Shown one piece after another: positions 51,275-61,733 of a DNA stretch of 64,000 nt. The DNA comes from Lysobacter_F sp035645555 (GTDB lineage Bacteria; Pseudomonadota; Gammaproteobacteria; Xanthomonadales; Xanthomonadaceae): assembly GCA_035645555.1 (NCBI GenBank), contig DASQMI010000086.1:62001-126000 (forward strand), read 5' to 3'. How positions within the stretch are numbered: the stretch's first letter is position 1; every line of letters begins with the position of its first letter. Under the pieces are notes generated by a model. The model was not told the origin of the DNA. It was given only the letters and a program-made list of their open reading frames with translations, and ran no database searches. The translations under genes and the position numbers were made by a program.

Positions 51275-52979
51275 GCCGCAGATGCAGTTCGCCTTCGGCC
51301 CCGAGCTGATCGTCGACCTGTTCGCCGGCGGCGGCGGCGCGTCGCTCGGCATCGAGCAGGCGTTCGGCCGCCCCGTCGACATCGCCGTCAACCACGATGC
51401 GGACGCGATCGCGATGCACGCGGCGAACCACCCCCACACGGAGCACATGCGCTGCGACGTGTTCGAGGTGAACCCGCTGCAGGCCACGCGCGGCCGCCAG
51501 GTCGGCCTGCTGTGGGCGTCGCCGGACTGCAAGCACTTCTCCAAGGCCAAGGGCGGCAAGCCGCGGTCGAAGAAGATCCGCTCGCTGGCGTGGGTGGTGG
51601 TGAAGTGGGCGATGCTGGTGCGCCCGCGCGTCATCATGCTGGAGAACGTCGAGGAGTTCGTGACGTGGGGGCCGCTCGGCCCGGACGGCATGCCATGCCC
51701 GCGGCGGAAGGGTCGGACGTTCAACCGCTGGGTCCGTGAGCTCCGGCGCCTCGGCTACAAGGTAGAGTGGCGCGAGCTGCGCGCGTGCGACTACGGCGCG
51801 CCGACCATTCGCAAACGGTTCTTCCTGATCGCCCGCTGCGACGACCTGCCGATTCGCTGGCCGAAGCCGACTCACGGCAAGCCGGACAGCGCCGAGGTGC
51901 GCAGCGGCAAGCTGCTGCCGTGGCGCAGCGCCGCGGAGTGCATCGACTTCTCGCTGCCGTGCCCGTCGATCTTCCTGCCGAAGGAGGAGGCGCGCGCACT
52001 CGGCGTGAAGCGGCCGCTGGCCGAGGCCACGCTGCGCCGCATCGCGAAGGGCGTGGACCGCTTCGTGCTCAACAACCCGCGGCCGTTCATCGTGCGGAAC
52101 ATCCACGGCAACACGCCGGCGGACGTTGCGGCACCGATGCCGACGCTCCTGACCGGCAACCACACCTACCTGGCCGCGCCCACGCTGGTCGACGTCGCGC
52201 ACGCCGAGGTGGGGCAGAACGGGAGCCGGCGCTGGTCCGACGGCGCGCACTCGGTCGAGCAGCCGGCGAAGACGGTGACCGCCACCGGCAATCAGGCCGT
52301 CGTGTCCACGTTCCTCACGAAGTACCGGGCCGACAACGCCGGCAGCGCCGCCGATGCGCCGTTCCCCACGGTGACCGCCAACGGCGAGAGCGAGCGCCCC
52401 GGTGGCAACCCGCCGCTGGCGGTGGTGGCCGTCCACATGGAGCAGGCAAACGCCGGCAACTACGAGGGCGGCGGCCGCGCGGTGGACGCGCCGCTGTCCA
52501 CGATCACCGCGAAGGGCTGCCAGCAGCAGCTCGTGGCGACGTCGCTGGTGAAGCTGCGTGGCGACAACATCGGCAGCCAGGCGGAAGCCCCGCTGCACAC
52601 CGTCAGCGCGCAGGGCTTGCACCACGCCGAGGTGCGCGCCTTCCTCGTGAAGTTCTACAGCGCGGGCGGCCAGCACGCCGGCTGCGACGAGCCGATGCAC
52701 ACAGTGCCGACGCGCGATCGCATGGGGCTGGTCACGGTCGAAGGCACCGACTACGCGATCGCCGACATCGGCCTGCGGATGCTGACCCCGCGCGAGCTGT
52801 TCCGCGCGCAGGGTTTCCCCGAGAACTACGTCATCGACCGCGGCGTCGACGGCCGCAGGCTGCCCAAGGACGCCCAGGTGCGGATGTGCGGCAACAGCGT
52901 GTGTCCGCCGATGGCGCGCGCGCTGGTCGAGGCCAACGTCGGCGAGCTGCGTCGCGTCGAGGCCGCCGTCTATGCGTGA
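51267..52979 (+). CDS. C5-cytosine DNA methyltransferase
   Basis: 570 residues. The SAM motif is V-D-L-F-A-G-G-G-G-A-S-L-G. The catalytic loop S-P-D-C-K-H-F-S has Asp where many families have Pro-Cys-Gln. E-N-V-E-E-F is motif VI and I-R-K-R-F-F-L-I motif VIII; the end G-N-S-V-C-P-P-M is motif X. The long target region (about 275-495) has at least five repeats around A-P-x-x-T-x-T-A. It may protect phage DNA against restriction. No partner endonuclease is seen. Confidence 0.9.
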   Translation: MREPQMQFAFGPELIVDLFAGGGGASLGIEQAFGRPVDIAVNHDADAIAMHAANHPHTEHMRCDVFEVNPLQATRGRQVGLLWASPDCKHFSKAKGGKPRSKKIRSLAWVVVKWAMLVRPRVIMLENVEEFVTWGPLGPDGMPCPRRKGRTFNRWVRELRRLGYKVEWRELRACDYGAPTIRKRFFLIARCDDLPIRWPKPTHGKPDSAEVRSGKLLPWRSAAECIDFSLPCPSIFLPKEEARALGVKRPLAEATLRRIAKGVDRFVLNNPRPFIVRNIHGNTPADVAAPMPTLLTGNHTYLAAPTLVDVAHAEVGQNGSRRWSDGAHSVEQPAKTVTATGNQAVVSTFLTKYRADNAGSAADAPFPTVTANGESERPGGNPPLAVVAVHMEQANAGNYEGGGRAVDAPLSTITAKGCQQQLVATSLVKLRGDNIGSQAEAPLHTVSAQGLHHAEVRAFLVKFYSAGGQHAGCDEPMHTVPTRDRMGLVTVEGTDYAIADIGLRMLTPRELFRAQGFPENYVIDRGVDGRRLPKDAQVRMCGNSVCPPMARALVEANVGELRRVEAAVYA

Positions 52980-53214
52980 GCGCATCGTTGCCGGCCAGGT
53001 TTGGGTGACCCGTGCCGCCGCCACGCGGACGCCCTCGCGGCGCGTGGTGAGCGTCGCAGGCGGCCGCGTGTGCTACTCGAGCGGCGGCGATCGCACACGT
53101 TGGTGCCAGGCGCGTGCGTTTCGGCTCTGGATCCGCCGCTACGCCTCCGTGGCGACGCGCACGCGCCGTGCGCGCAGCCTGACCCTGCGGAGGCAGGGAG
53201 GCGCGCGCCGGTGA
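52972..53214 (+). CDS. Small basic phage protein
   Basis: 80 residues, overlapping the methylase by eight bases. It looks like a small beta-barrel (R-I-V-A-G-Q-V-W-V-T-R, R-R-V-V-S-V-A-G-G-R-V-C-Y) with a basic Arg-rich end. Unknown; nucleic-acid binding is possible. Confidence 0.5.
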   Translation: MRERIVAGQVWVTRAAATRTPSRRVVSVAGGRVCYSSGGDRTRWCQARAFRLWIRRYASVATRTRRARSLTLRRQGGARR

Positions 53215-53423
53215 GCGCGCAGCGGGACACCTGGAGCGAGGAGTGGCGGCGCGTCTGCGAAGCCCGCCACTACCTCCGCGAGGGTTACACCACCGCGGAG
53301 ATGGTGTGCGGACTGCGTAAGCGCATCGCCGAGAAGCGCGGCGCCGCTGCCGCCGAGGAAGTAATCGAGGAGATGCGCCGGCAGTGGCGCACCCGTGCGG
53401 AATGGATGTCGCCGGAGCCATGA
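53211..53423 (+). CDS. Small helical phage protein
   Basis: 70 residues from a GTG that overlaps the previous stop (GTGA). It contains W-S-E-E-W-R-R-V-C-E-A-R-H-Y-L-R-E-G-Y and is mostly helical and charged. It lies just before the integrase. No family known. Confidence 0.5.
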   Translation: MSAQRDTWSEEWRRVCEARHYLREGYTTAEMVCGLRKRIAEKRGAAAAEEVIEEMRRQWRTRAEWMSPEP

Positions 53424-53525
53424 GACGGGGCAGTATCGTTAAACTTCGGGCAATCAACCGGCCGGACCCGCGCCTGGTCGCGGCCGTGCTCGGCCCCCTC
53501 GTGGTCTCGCGCCTGAAGCCCCCGC

Positions 53526-55076
53526 ATGACGACTCCCGCTGCTCTCTACCTGCGCTCGAGCAAGGACCGGCACGACGTGTCGATCGACGCGCAACGGAGG
53601 GAGCTGCAGCAGCTGGCCAAGAGCCGGCAGCTGTCGATCGTTGAGGAGTTCGCCGACGCGGTCGAGTCCGGCAAGGACGAGGATCGGCCCGGCTTTCAGG
53701 CGCTGCTGAAGGCGATCCGGGACCCGAACCGCCGGTGGGACACCCTGCTGGTGCTCGACACCAGCCGCATTGCGCGACGCCGGCACATCGCGATCGTCTT
53801 CGAGGAAGTCGAGTGCAAGCGGCACGGCGTGCGTGTCGTGTACAAGTCGCTGCCGGAGTCCGACCCGGTCACGGAAATGCTGCTGAAGTCCATCCTGCAG
53901 GCGATGGACGAGTGGCACAGCCTGACGTCTCGGCAGAAGGGCCTGGCCGGCATGCGCGAGAACGTGCGCCAAGGCTTCCGTGCCGGCGGGAGGGCGCCGA
54001 CCGGCTACCGCCTGGTGCAGCGAGCGACCGGCGCGGTGCGCGATGGCCAGCCCGTCACCAAGAGCGTCCTCGAGCCCGACCCTGCATGCGCCGAAGCGGT
54101 CGCCCGGTACCTGCGCGATCGCGCGGCCGGCGTGCCGCGCGTGCGCGCCGCGAGCGCAGCGGGGCTGGCCAGCGTGGCGGACAGCTCGCTGATCGGGATG
54201 GAGTGGAACGCCCTCACCTACGCCGGCCACACCGTCTGGGGCGTGCATGCGGAGCGAGACGGCGGGCGCTATCGCGGCGGCGCGAAGCGCCGGCCGCGGT
54301 CGGAATGGGAGATCCAGCGGGACACGCACGAGGCGCTGATCACCGACGACGAGGCCGAGCAGCTGCTGCGCCGCCTCGAGGCCAAGGCCGCGGGACGCCA
54401 AGCGCGCGCGGCCGCGACGCGCGATCGCGTTTCGGAGGCCCTTCTTGGCGGGCTGCTGTACGCCCCGGATGGCACGAAGTGGTGGGCCGAGCGCGATCGC
54501 TACCGGTGGGACCAAGGCCATGCTGGCCAGCGCTCGATCGCGCGCGCGGCGATCGAAGGTCCGGTCCTTGAGCAGGTGCTCGCGGATCTCGCCTCCCCTG
54601 ACTTTGCCCACGCGCTGGTGGAAGGCACTCGCGCCGCACTCGCGCGCGAGGTCGACGGCAGCCAGCTTCGGCGCCTTCGTGCCGACGTCGCCGCGCTCGG
54701 CACACGCATTGCGCGCACGCTGGATCTGGCAGCCGGCCTCGAGGATCCGTCGCCGGCTCTGCGGCGTGTGGACGAGCTCGAGCTGGAACGGCGCGAGAAG
54801 CAGGCGCAGCTACAGGCGCTCGAGCGCGAGGCGACACAGGCCCGCAACGTCGACGCCATCACCGTCGGCGCCGTGCAGCGCGTGCTGGCCGACTTGGCCG
54901 AGGAAGCAAAGCAAAACGCCCGCAGCGAGCTGCGGGCGTCGGTGATCAAACTGATCGAGCGCGTCGAGCTGGATCCTCGAACGCTTTCCGCGACGCTGCA
55001 CTACCGCGTCGCGGCCCCCGAATCGGGGGTTAGAGTGGCGTCCCCACGGGGATTCGAACCCCGGTCGCAACCGTGA
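53526..55076 (+). CDS. int: Large serine recombinase (phage integrase)
   Basis: 516 residues. The resolvase domain (about 1-140) has Y-L-R-S-S-K-D with the catalytic Ser, V-S-I-D-A-Q-R and L-V-L-D-T-S-R-I-A-R-R. The recombinase domain (about 150-290) has G-G-R-A-P-T-G-Y. The zinc-ribbon region (L-L-G-G-L-L-Y-A-P-D-G-T-K-W-W) has no Cys pairs. A coiled coil follows (about 395-450). The final 13 codons and the stop lie inside tRNA-Glu, so the C-terminus depends on integration. The family integrates phage DNA with short att cores. Confidence 0.93.
   Translation: MTTPAALYLRSSKDRHDVSIDAQRRELQQLAKSRQLSIVEEFADAVESGKDEDRPGFQALLKAIRDPNRRWDTLLVLDTSRIARRRHIAIVFEEVECKRHGVRVVYKSLPESDPVTEMLLKSILQAMDEWHSLTSRQKGLAGMRENVRQGFRAGGRAPTGYRLVQRATGAVRDGQPVTKSVLEPDPACAEAVARYLRDRAAGVPRVRAASAAGLASVADSSLIGMEWNALTYAGHTVWGVHAERDGGRYRGGAKRRPRSEWEIQRDTHEALITDDEAEQLLRRLEAKAAGRQARAAATRDRVSEALLGGLLYAPDGTKWWAERDRYRWDQGHAGQRSIARAAIEGPVLEQVLADLASPDFAHALVEGTRAALAREVDGSQLRRLRADVAALGTRIARTLDLAAGLEDPSPALRRVDELELERREKQAQLQALEREATQARNVDAITVGAVQRVLADLAEEAKQNARSELRASVIKLIERVELDPRTLSATLHYRVAAPESGVRVASPRGFEPRSQP
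55036..55049 (-). other. attR core in the tRNA-Glu 3' end
   Basis: TGGCGTCCCCACGG is identical to the left core at 18971-18984. It covers the CCA end, discriminator base and 3' acceptor strand of tRNA-Glu, so insertion leaves the tRNA intact. Confidence 0.8.
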
Positions 55077-55111
55077 AAGGGTTGTGTCCTAGGCCTCTAG
55101 ACGATGGGGAC
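55036..55111 (-). tRNA. tRNA-Glu (anticodon TTC)
   Basis: 76 bases including encoded CCA. The acceptor GTCCCCA pairs with TGGGGAC. The anticodon loop CCTTTCACG gives TTC, and the T arm contains GGTTCGAATCC. Its 3' end overlaps both the attR core and the last codons of the integrase. Confidence 0.97.
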
Positions 55112-55157
55112 AGGTTTTCGGCCTTTGTCGCCTCGGCGAACCGCGGCGCTGGAAATT

Positions 55158-55233
<76 letters not shown>

Positions 55234-55278
55234 ACGTGCTGGAAAGATCGCCATCTTAGCGATGGCATGACGGACGCG

Positions 55279-55767
55279 TCAACACTCCTCGCGTTCGATC
55301 ATCGCGGGGGCCGCGCGCAGGGTCGCCACGCCGTGGCCGCGGTCGGCCAGGTATTCGAGCCACTTGCCCAGGAACGTGTTCATCCGCAGGCGGTGTCCGA
55401 GCAGCGCCGCCGGTGGCGGATACAGCCCGATCACGTCCTGCCAGCGCCGGCCGACGTAGCAATGCGTCGCCTCCGCCTGCCGCGCGTCACGATACAGCCG
55501 CACGAACGCCGACGGATCGGGCTCGCCGGTGACCGGGTCGCGCAGGTCGTAGGTCAGGCGCAGCTCGGTGGTGTACGCATGCTGCTCGATCACCTCGATG
55601 CGCAGATCCAGCCCGTCGCCGACCGAGGACACGTAGCTGCCCGCGGCCAGCCGCGCCGGATCGAACAGGCGCACCAGCCGCGCGTGGTTCTCGGCATACA
55701 GCCCCATCAGCCAGCTGAAGCGGCTGAGACGGGGAACGCGGAACGACCGGGTGGCCAGCGAGGACAT
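55279..55767 (-). CDS. DUF1249 family protein (YqiB-like)
   Basis: 162 residues, a typical length for DUF1249. It has F-S-W-L-M-G-L-Y-A-E-N-H-x-R-L and the L-R-L-T-Y-D-L-R-D and C-Y-V-G-R-R-W-Q-D patterns. Function unknown; relatives sit beside ADP-ribose pyrophosphatase and cAMP phosphodiesterase genes, which are not seen here. Confidence 0.85.
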   Translation of the reverse strand: MSSLATRSFRVPRLSRFSWLMGLYAENHARLVRLFDPARLAAGSYVSSVGDGLDLRIEVIEQHAYTTELRLTYDLRDPVTGEPDPSAFVRLYRDARQAEATHCYVGRRWQDVIGLYPPPAALLGHRLRMNTFLGKWLEYLADRGHGVATLRAAPAMIEREEC

Positions 55768-55849
55768 GGACCGATGCTACCCGCCGCGCCGGATTTGCGC
55801 GACCGCGCCGCGGTCAGCCGTTCATCCTGATGTTGGCAGGCCGTTACGC

Positions 55850-56671
55850 TCAGAACATCTCGCGGTGGATGTTGAGCGTGTTCAACACCTTGCTGGCGAT
55901 TTCCTCGATCGAGGTGTGGGTGGTGCTGAGGGTGGGGACGCCCTCGGCGCGGAACATCTTCTCGGCGGCCGCCACCTCGCGCCGGCAGGTTTCCAGCTGC
56001 GCGTAACGCGAGTTGGGACGGCGTTCCTGGCGGATCTGCTGCAGCCGCACCGGGTCGATGGTCAGCCCGAACAACTTGGCGCGATGCGGGCGCAGCCGCG
56101 GCGGCAGCCGGTCGTGCTCCAGATCCTCCTCGGTCAGCGGGTAATTCGCCGCGCAGATGCCGTAATGCAGCGCGAGATACAGGCAGGTGGGCGTTTTCCC
56201 GGCGCGCGACACCGCCACCAGAATCAAGTCGGCTTCCGAATAATCGGTGCTGGCCCCGTCGTCGTGGCTCAACGCGAAATTGATGGCGTTGATACGACGA
56301 TGGTAGGACTCGAAATCGACCATGCCATGCGCACGGCCGATCCAGCGCTTGCGCGCCTCGCCGAGTTCGCGCTCCAGCGGTTCGATGAACGGCGCGAACA
56401 CGTCGAGCATCAGCGCCCCGCTCTCGGTCAGCGCGGCGCTGACTTCGGCGTCGACGCAGGAGCTGACGACGATGGCGCGGGTGCCGTGGCGTTCGGCGGC
56501 GGCGCGGATGACGTCGTTGACCTCGCGCGCACGCTCGACGGAGTCGACGAACGGAATCCGCTCGCTGGCGAAATGCGTCTCGGTGAACTGCGTCAACAGA
56601 CTGTGACCGATGGTTTCGGCGGTGATGCCGGTGCCGTCGGAGATGTAGAACACCGGCCGCGTGCCTGCCAT
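55850..56671 (-). CDS. ppsR: PEP synthetase regulatory kinase/pyrophosphorylase PpsR
   Basis: 273 residues from the ATG at 56671 (M-A-G-T-R-P-V-F-Y-I-S-D-G-T-G); a frame to 56728 adds 19 doubtful residues. It has the DUF299 P-loop V-S-R-A-G-K-T-P-T and S-D-G-T-G-I-T-A-E-T. It switches PEP synthase off with ADP and on with phosphate. It is divergent from ppsA, its target. Confidence 0.95.
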   Translation of the reverse strand: MAGTRPVFYISDGTGITAETIGHSLLTQFTETHFASERIPFVDSVERAREVNDVIRAAAERHGTRAIVVSSCVDAEVSAALTESGALMLDVFAPFIEPLERELGEARKRWIGRAHGMVDFESYHRRINAINFALSHDDGASTDYSEADLILVAVSRAGKTPTCLYLALHYGICAANYPLTEEDLEHDRLPPRLRPHRAKLFGLTIDPVRLQQIRQERRPNSRYAQLETCRREVAAAEKMFRAEGVPTLSTTHTSIEEIASKVLNTLNIHREMF

Positions 56672-56798
56672 TGCCACTTTCCTCTCAACACGAGAAAGCC
56701 CCGTGGAATCAAGCTTGTACCAACCCAACGGGCCGGGCGATCATAACGTGATCGGCCGCCGTCGCCCCGCCCACCTCGCCGTTTCCGGAGAAACGCCC

Positions 56799-59177
<2,379 letters not shown>

Positions 59178-59184
59178 GCATGTG

Positions 59185-60108
59185 ATGGACGTCCGCGGTC
59201 TGCTCGCACCGCTGCGGGCGTCCAACGTGCTGAACTATCTGGAGAGCCGCGCGCTCGATCTGCTCGGCGCGCTCCTGATCCTGGTCGTCGGCCTGTGGCT
59301 GAGCCGACGGCTGCTGCGGGCGTTCGACGCTACGCTGACGCGCGCCAACGTCGAGCCCACCCTGCGCGGTTTCCTGCGCAATCTCGCCCATCCCGCGCTG
59401 CTGATCGTGGTGTTCGTCGCCGCGCTATCCGCGGCCGGCGTGCCGACCACCTCGGTGCTGGCGGTGCTCGGCGCGGCCGGCCTCGCGGTCGGCCTGGCGC
59501 TGAAGGATTCGCTCTCCAATATCGCCTCGGGCGTGATGCTGATCGTGCTGCGGCCGTTCCGTGCCGGCGACTACGTGCAGGCCGCCGGCGTCGAGGGCAC
59601 GGTCGAACACGTGCGTGTATTCCAGACCCATCTGCGCATGGCTGACAACCGCGCGGTGATTCTGCCGAACAGCATGATCACCGCTTCGCCGATCACCAAC
59701 TTCACCGCGAACGCGATCCGCCGCGCCGACGTCACCGTCGGCGTTGGCTACGACGACGACCTGCGGCGCGCCCGCGAACTGCTGCTGGCAATCGCCCGCG
59801 AGCATCCGCGCGTGCTAGCAGAGCCTGAGGCGAAGGTGCTGGTGACCGCGCTCGCCGAGAGCAGCGTGACGCTCGAATTACGCGCGTGGGTGCCGACCGC
59901 GGAGTTCATCGACGTGCGCAGCGATCTGGTGGAGGCGGTGCGCACCCGGCTGATCGACAACGGCCTGCACATCCCCTACCCGCAGCGCGACCTGCACGTG
60001 TACCACCACGATGCCGATGGGCAACCGATCGCGCGACTGCTGGCCAGTACGGCCGACGATGGCGATGGTGACGGCGGCCCACTTGCGAATCCGCCGGTGG
60101 TGCGTTAG
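59185..60108 (+). CDS. MscS-family small-conductance mechanosensitive channel
   Basis: 307 residues from the ATG at 59185. Three N-terminal membrane helices (about 25-115) are followed by the pore helix G-L-A-V-G-L-A-L-K-D-S-L-S-N-I-A-S-G, the beta domain N-R-A-V-I-L-P-N-S and an alpha-beta tail. It releases osmolytes under tension. This is the second MscS family gene in the window and lacks the BON domain of the first. Confidence 0.93.
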   Translation: MDVRGLLAPLRASNVLNYLESRALDLLGALLILVVGLWLSRRLLRAFDATLTRANVEPTLRGFLRNLAHPALLIVVFVAALSAAGVPTTSVLAVLGAAGLAVGLALKDSLSNIASGVMLIVLRPFRAGDYVQAAGVEGTVEHVRVFQTHLRMADNRAVILPNSMITASPITNFTANAIRRADVTVGVGYDDDLRRARELLLAIAREHPRVLAEPEAKVLVTALAESSVTLELRAWVPTAEFIDVRSDLVEAVRTRLIDNGLHIPYPQRDLHVYHHDADGQPIARLLASTADDGDGDGGPLANPPVVR

Positions 60109-60665
60109 GCGAACCCGCCTAGCCGCCCCATGGCCGCGCGGTAGTGACGCAGCTCCGCGATCGAATCGCGGATGTCGGACAGCGCGGTGTGGGTCGATTC
60201 CTTGCGCATGCCGGCCAGCACGTCCGGCGCCCACCGGCGCGCAAGCTCCTTGATCGTGCTGACGTCCAGGTTGCGGTAGTGGAAATAGCGCTCCAGCCGC
60301 GGCATTTCGCGATGCAGGAAGCGACGGTCCTGGCAGATCGAGTTGCCGCACATCGGCGAGGCGCGCTCCGGCACCCATTTCGCCAGGAATTCCAGCGTGC
60401 GCGATTCCGCCTGCTCCAGCGACACCCCCTGCTCCAGCGCACGCTGCCACAGGCCGGACTTGCGATGCTGGTGGCGGTTCCACTCGTCCATCGCTTCCAG
60501 CCGCGCCAGCGGCGTGGCGATCGCGAACTCGGGCCCTTCGGCGAGCACATTGAGCTGGGCATCGGTGACCACCGTGGCGATCTCGAGGATCGAGTCGCGG
60601 CCGGTGTCGAGCCCGGTCATCTCCAGGTCGATCCAGATCAGGCGCAGGCTCGTGTCGTCGCTCAT
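60105..60665 (-). CDS. orn: Oligoribonuclease
   Basis: 186 residues. It is a DEDDh exonuclease: I-W-I-D-L-E-M-T-G-L-D, C-G-N-S-I-C-Q-D-R-R-F, and H-T-A-L-S-D-I-R-D-S-I. It degrades RNA dinucleotides, including pGpG from cyclic-di-GMP breakdown. It overlaps the end of the MscS gene by four bases, tail to tail. Confidence 0.97.
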   Translation of the reverse strand: MSDDTSLRLIWIDLEMTGLDTGRDSILEIATVVTDAQLNVLAEGPEFAIATPLARLEAMDEWNRHQHRKSGLWQRALEQGVSLEQAESRTLEFLAKWVPERASPMCGNSICQDRRFLHREMPRLERYFHYRNLDVSTIKELARRWAPDVLAGMRKESTHTALSDIRDSIAELRHYRAAMGRLGGFA

Positions 60666-60722
60666 GGCTCGCGAGGCGGTGGAAGTGGCGGCATGATAGC
60701 GGAGCACACGGAGCGCCGCGCC

Positions 60723-61223
60723 ATGCCCCAGACCGCCGTCGACGCGCACTACGCCATCCTCACCGCGATGCTCGCGCCCGCGTTCTTCCTGACCGCGACG
60801 GCGTCGCTGCTGATGTCGGCCAACAACCGGCTGGCCCGCGTGATCGACCGATTGCGCGCGGTGCTCAAGGAGCTGGAAGAGACCAGCGATTCGGAATACC
60901 GCCAGGTGCTGGAGAGCCGGATCGCAGTCCAGCGCCGCCGCAGCGTGCTGGTGCTGCGCGGAAGCCAGCTGCTGTATCTGGCGATCAGCTTCTTCGTGGC
61001 CACCAGCCTGGCGGTCGCCGCCGACGCGGTGTTCGGCTACCGCTTCACCGTCATGCCCACCGCCTCCGCGGCACTCGGCGTGCTCGCCCTGTTCTCGGCA
61101 AGTGTGTTCCTCGCCCGCGAGTCGGTGCTCGCCGTGCGCGCGATCAACGAAGAGATGGACCACCGCCATGCGCTGGCCCGGCTGCGTCGGCGCGAGGAAG
61201 CCGCCGACGCGCGCTCAGACTAG
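60723..61223 (+). CDS. DUF2721 membrane protein
   Basis: 166 residues from the ATG at 60723. Three membrane helices lie at about 13-32, 77-99 and 107-130. Between them is a charged, helical stretch, N-N-R-L-A-R-V-I-D-R-L-R. This is the DUF2721 layout. Function unknown. It ends inside the convergent tadA. Confidence 0.85.
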   Translation: MPQTAVDAHYAILTAMLAPAFFLTATASLLMSANNRLARVIDRLRAVLKELEETSDSEYRQVLESRIAVQRRRSVLVLRGSQLLYLAISFFVATSLAVAADAVFGYRFTVMPTASAALGVLALFSASVFLARESVLAVRAINEEMDHRHALARLRRREEAADARSD

Positions 61224-61694
61224 CGGCTTGCCGCGCTTGCGGCGAAAGTAGTTGGTGAGCTGGCGTCCGGCCTCCTCGGCCAGCACCCCGCCGATGATCT
61301 GCACGCGATGGTTGTGGCGCGGATCGCCGAGCAGTTCGAACACGCTGCCGGCCGCGCCGGTCTTGGGATCGAACGCGCCGAACACCACCCGCGCGATGCG
61401 CGCGTGGATCATCGCCATCGCGCACATCGCGCACGGCTCCAAAGTGACGTACAGCGTGCAACCCAGCAGCCGGTGGTTGCCGAGCCGGCGCCCGGCCTCG
61501 CGCAGCGCGACGATTTCGGCGTGCGCACTGGGGTCGCGCTCGGTGATGTTGCGGTTCCAGCCCTCGGCGACAAGCTGGCCGGTGGAGTCAACCAGCACCG
61601 CGCCGACCGGGATCTCGTCGTCCTCGCGCTCGGCGCGCTCGGCCAGCGCCAGCGCGTGGCGCATCCAGTGGATGTCGGCAGTTGCGGGATCCAT
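61215..61694 (-). CDS. tadA: tRNA-specific adenosine deaminase TadA
   Basis: 159 residues. The zinc and catalytic motifs are H-A-E-I-V-A-L and P-C-A-M-C-A-M-A. It makes inosine at the wobble base of tRNA-Arg(ACG). The start is the ATG at 61694. Confidence 0.95.
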   Translation of the reverse strand: MDPATADIHWMRHALALAERAEREDDEIPVGAVLVDSTGQLVAEGWNRNITERDPSAHAEIVALREAGRRLGNHRLLGCTLYVTLEPCAMCAMAMIHARIARVVFGAFDPKTGAAGSVFELLGDPRHNHRVQIIGGVLAEEAGRQLTNYFRRKRGKPLV

Positions 61695-61733
61695 GGAGCG
61701 GCTGTCCTGTTCCGCTCCATTGTAGGGCCTCGG

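Larger units (their letters stand above)
18971..55049. mobile_element. P2-like prophage with serine integrase
   Basis: About 36.1 kb flanked by the 14-base identity TGGCGTCCCCACGG, which at the right is the 3' end of tRNA-Glu. It holds a full P2-type morphogenesis set (Q, P, O, N, M, L, X, R, S, J, I, H, V, W, FI, FII, E/E', T, U, D), lysis genes, repressor/Cro, Ogr, a primase-helicase, two DNA methylases and several accessory genes. No structural gene is visibly broken. P2 relatives usually carry tyrosine integrases, so the serine recombinase is unusual. Confidence 0.9.

Noticed and set aside
49277..53024. Two long minus frames (815 and 724 codons) over the early phage genes
   Set aside because: They are antisense to the primase, J-domain and methylase genes, contain no domain and have biased low-complexity composition.
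53526..55076. Transposon resolvase instead of phage integrase
   Set aside because: The length (516 residues), recombinase domain, coiled coil and position at attR fit a large serine integrase; no transposase or terminal inverted repeats are nearby.
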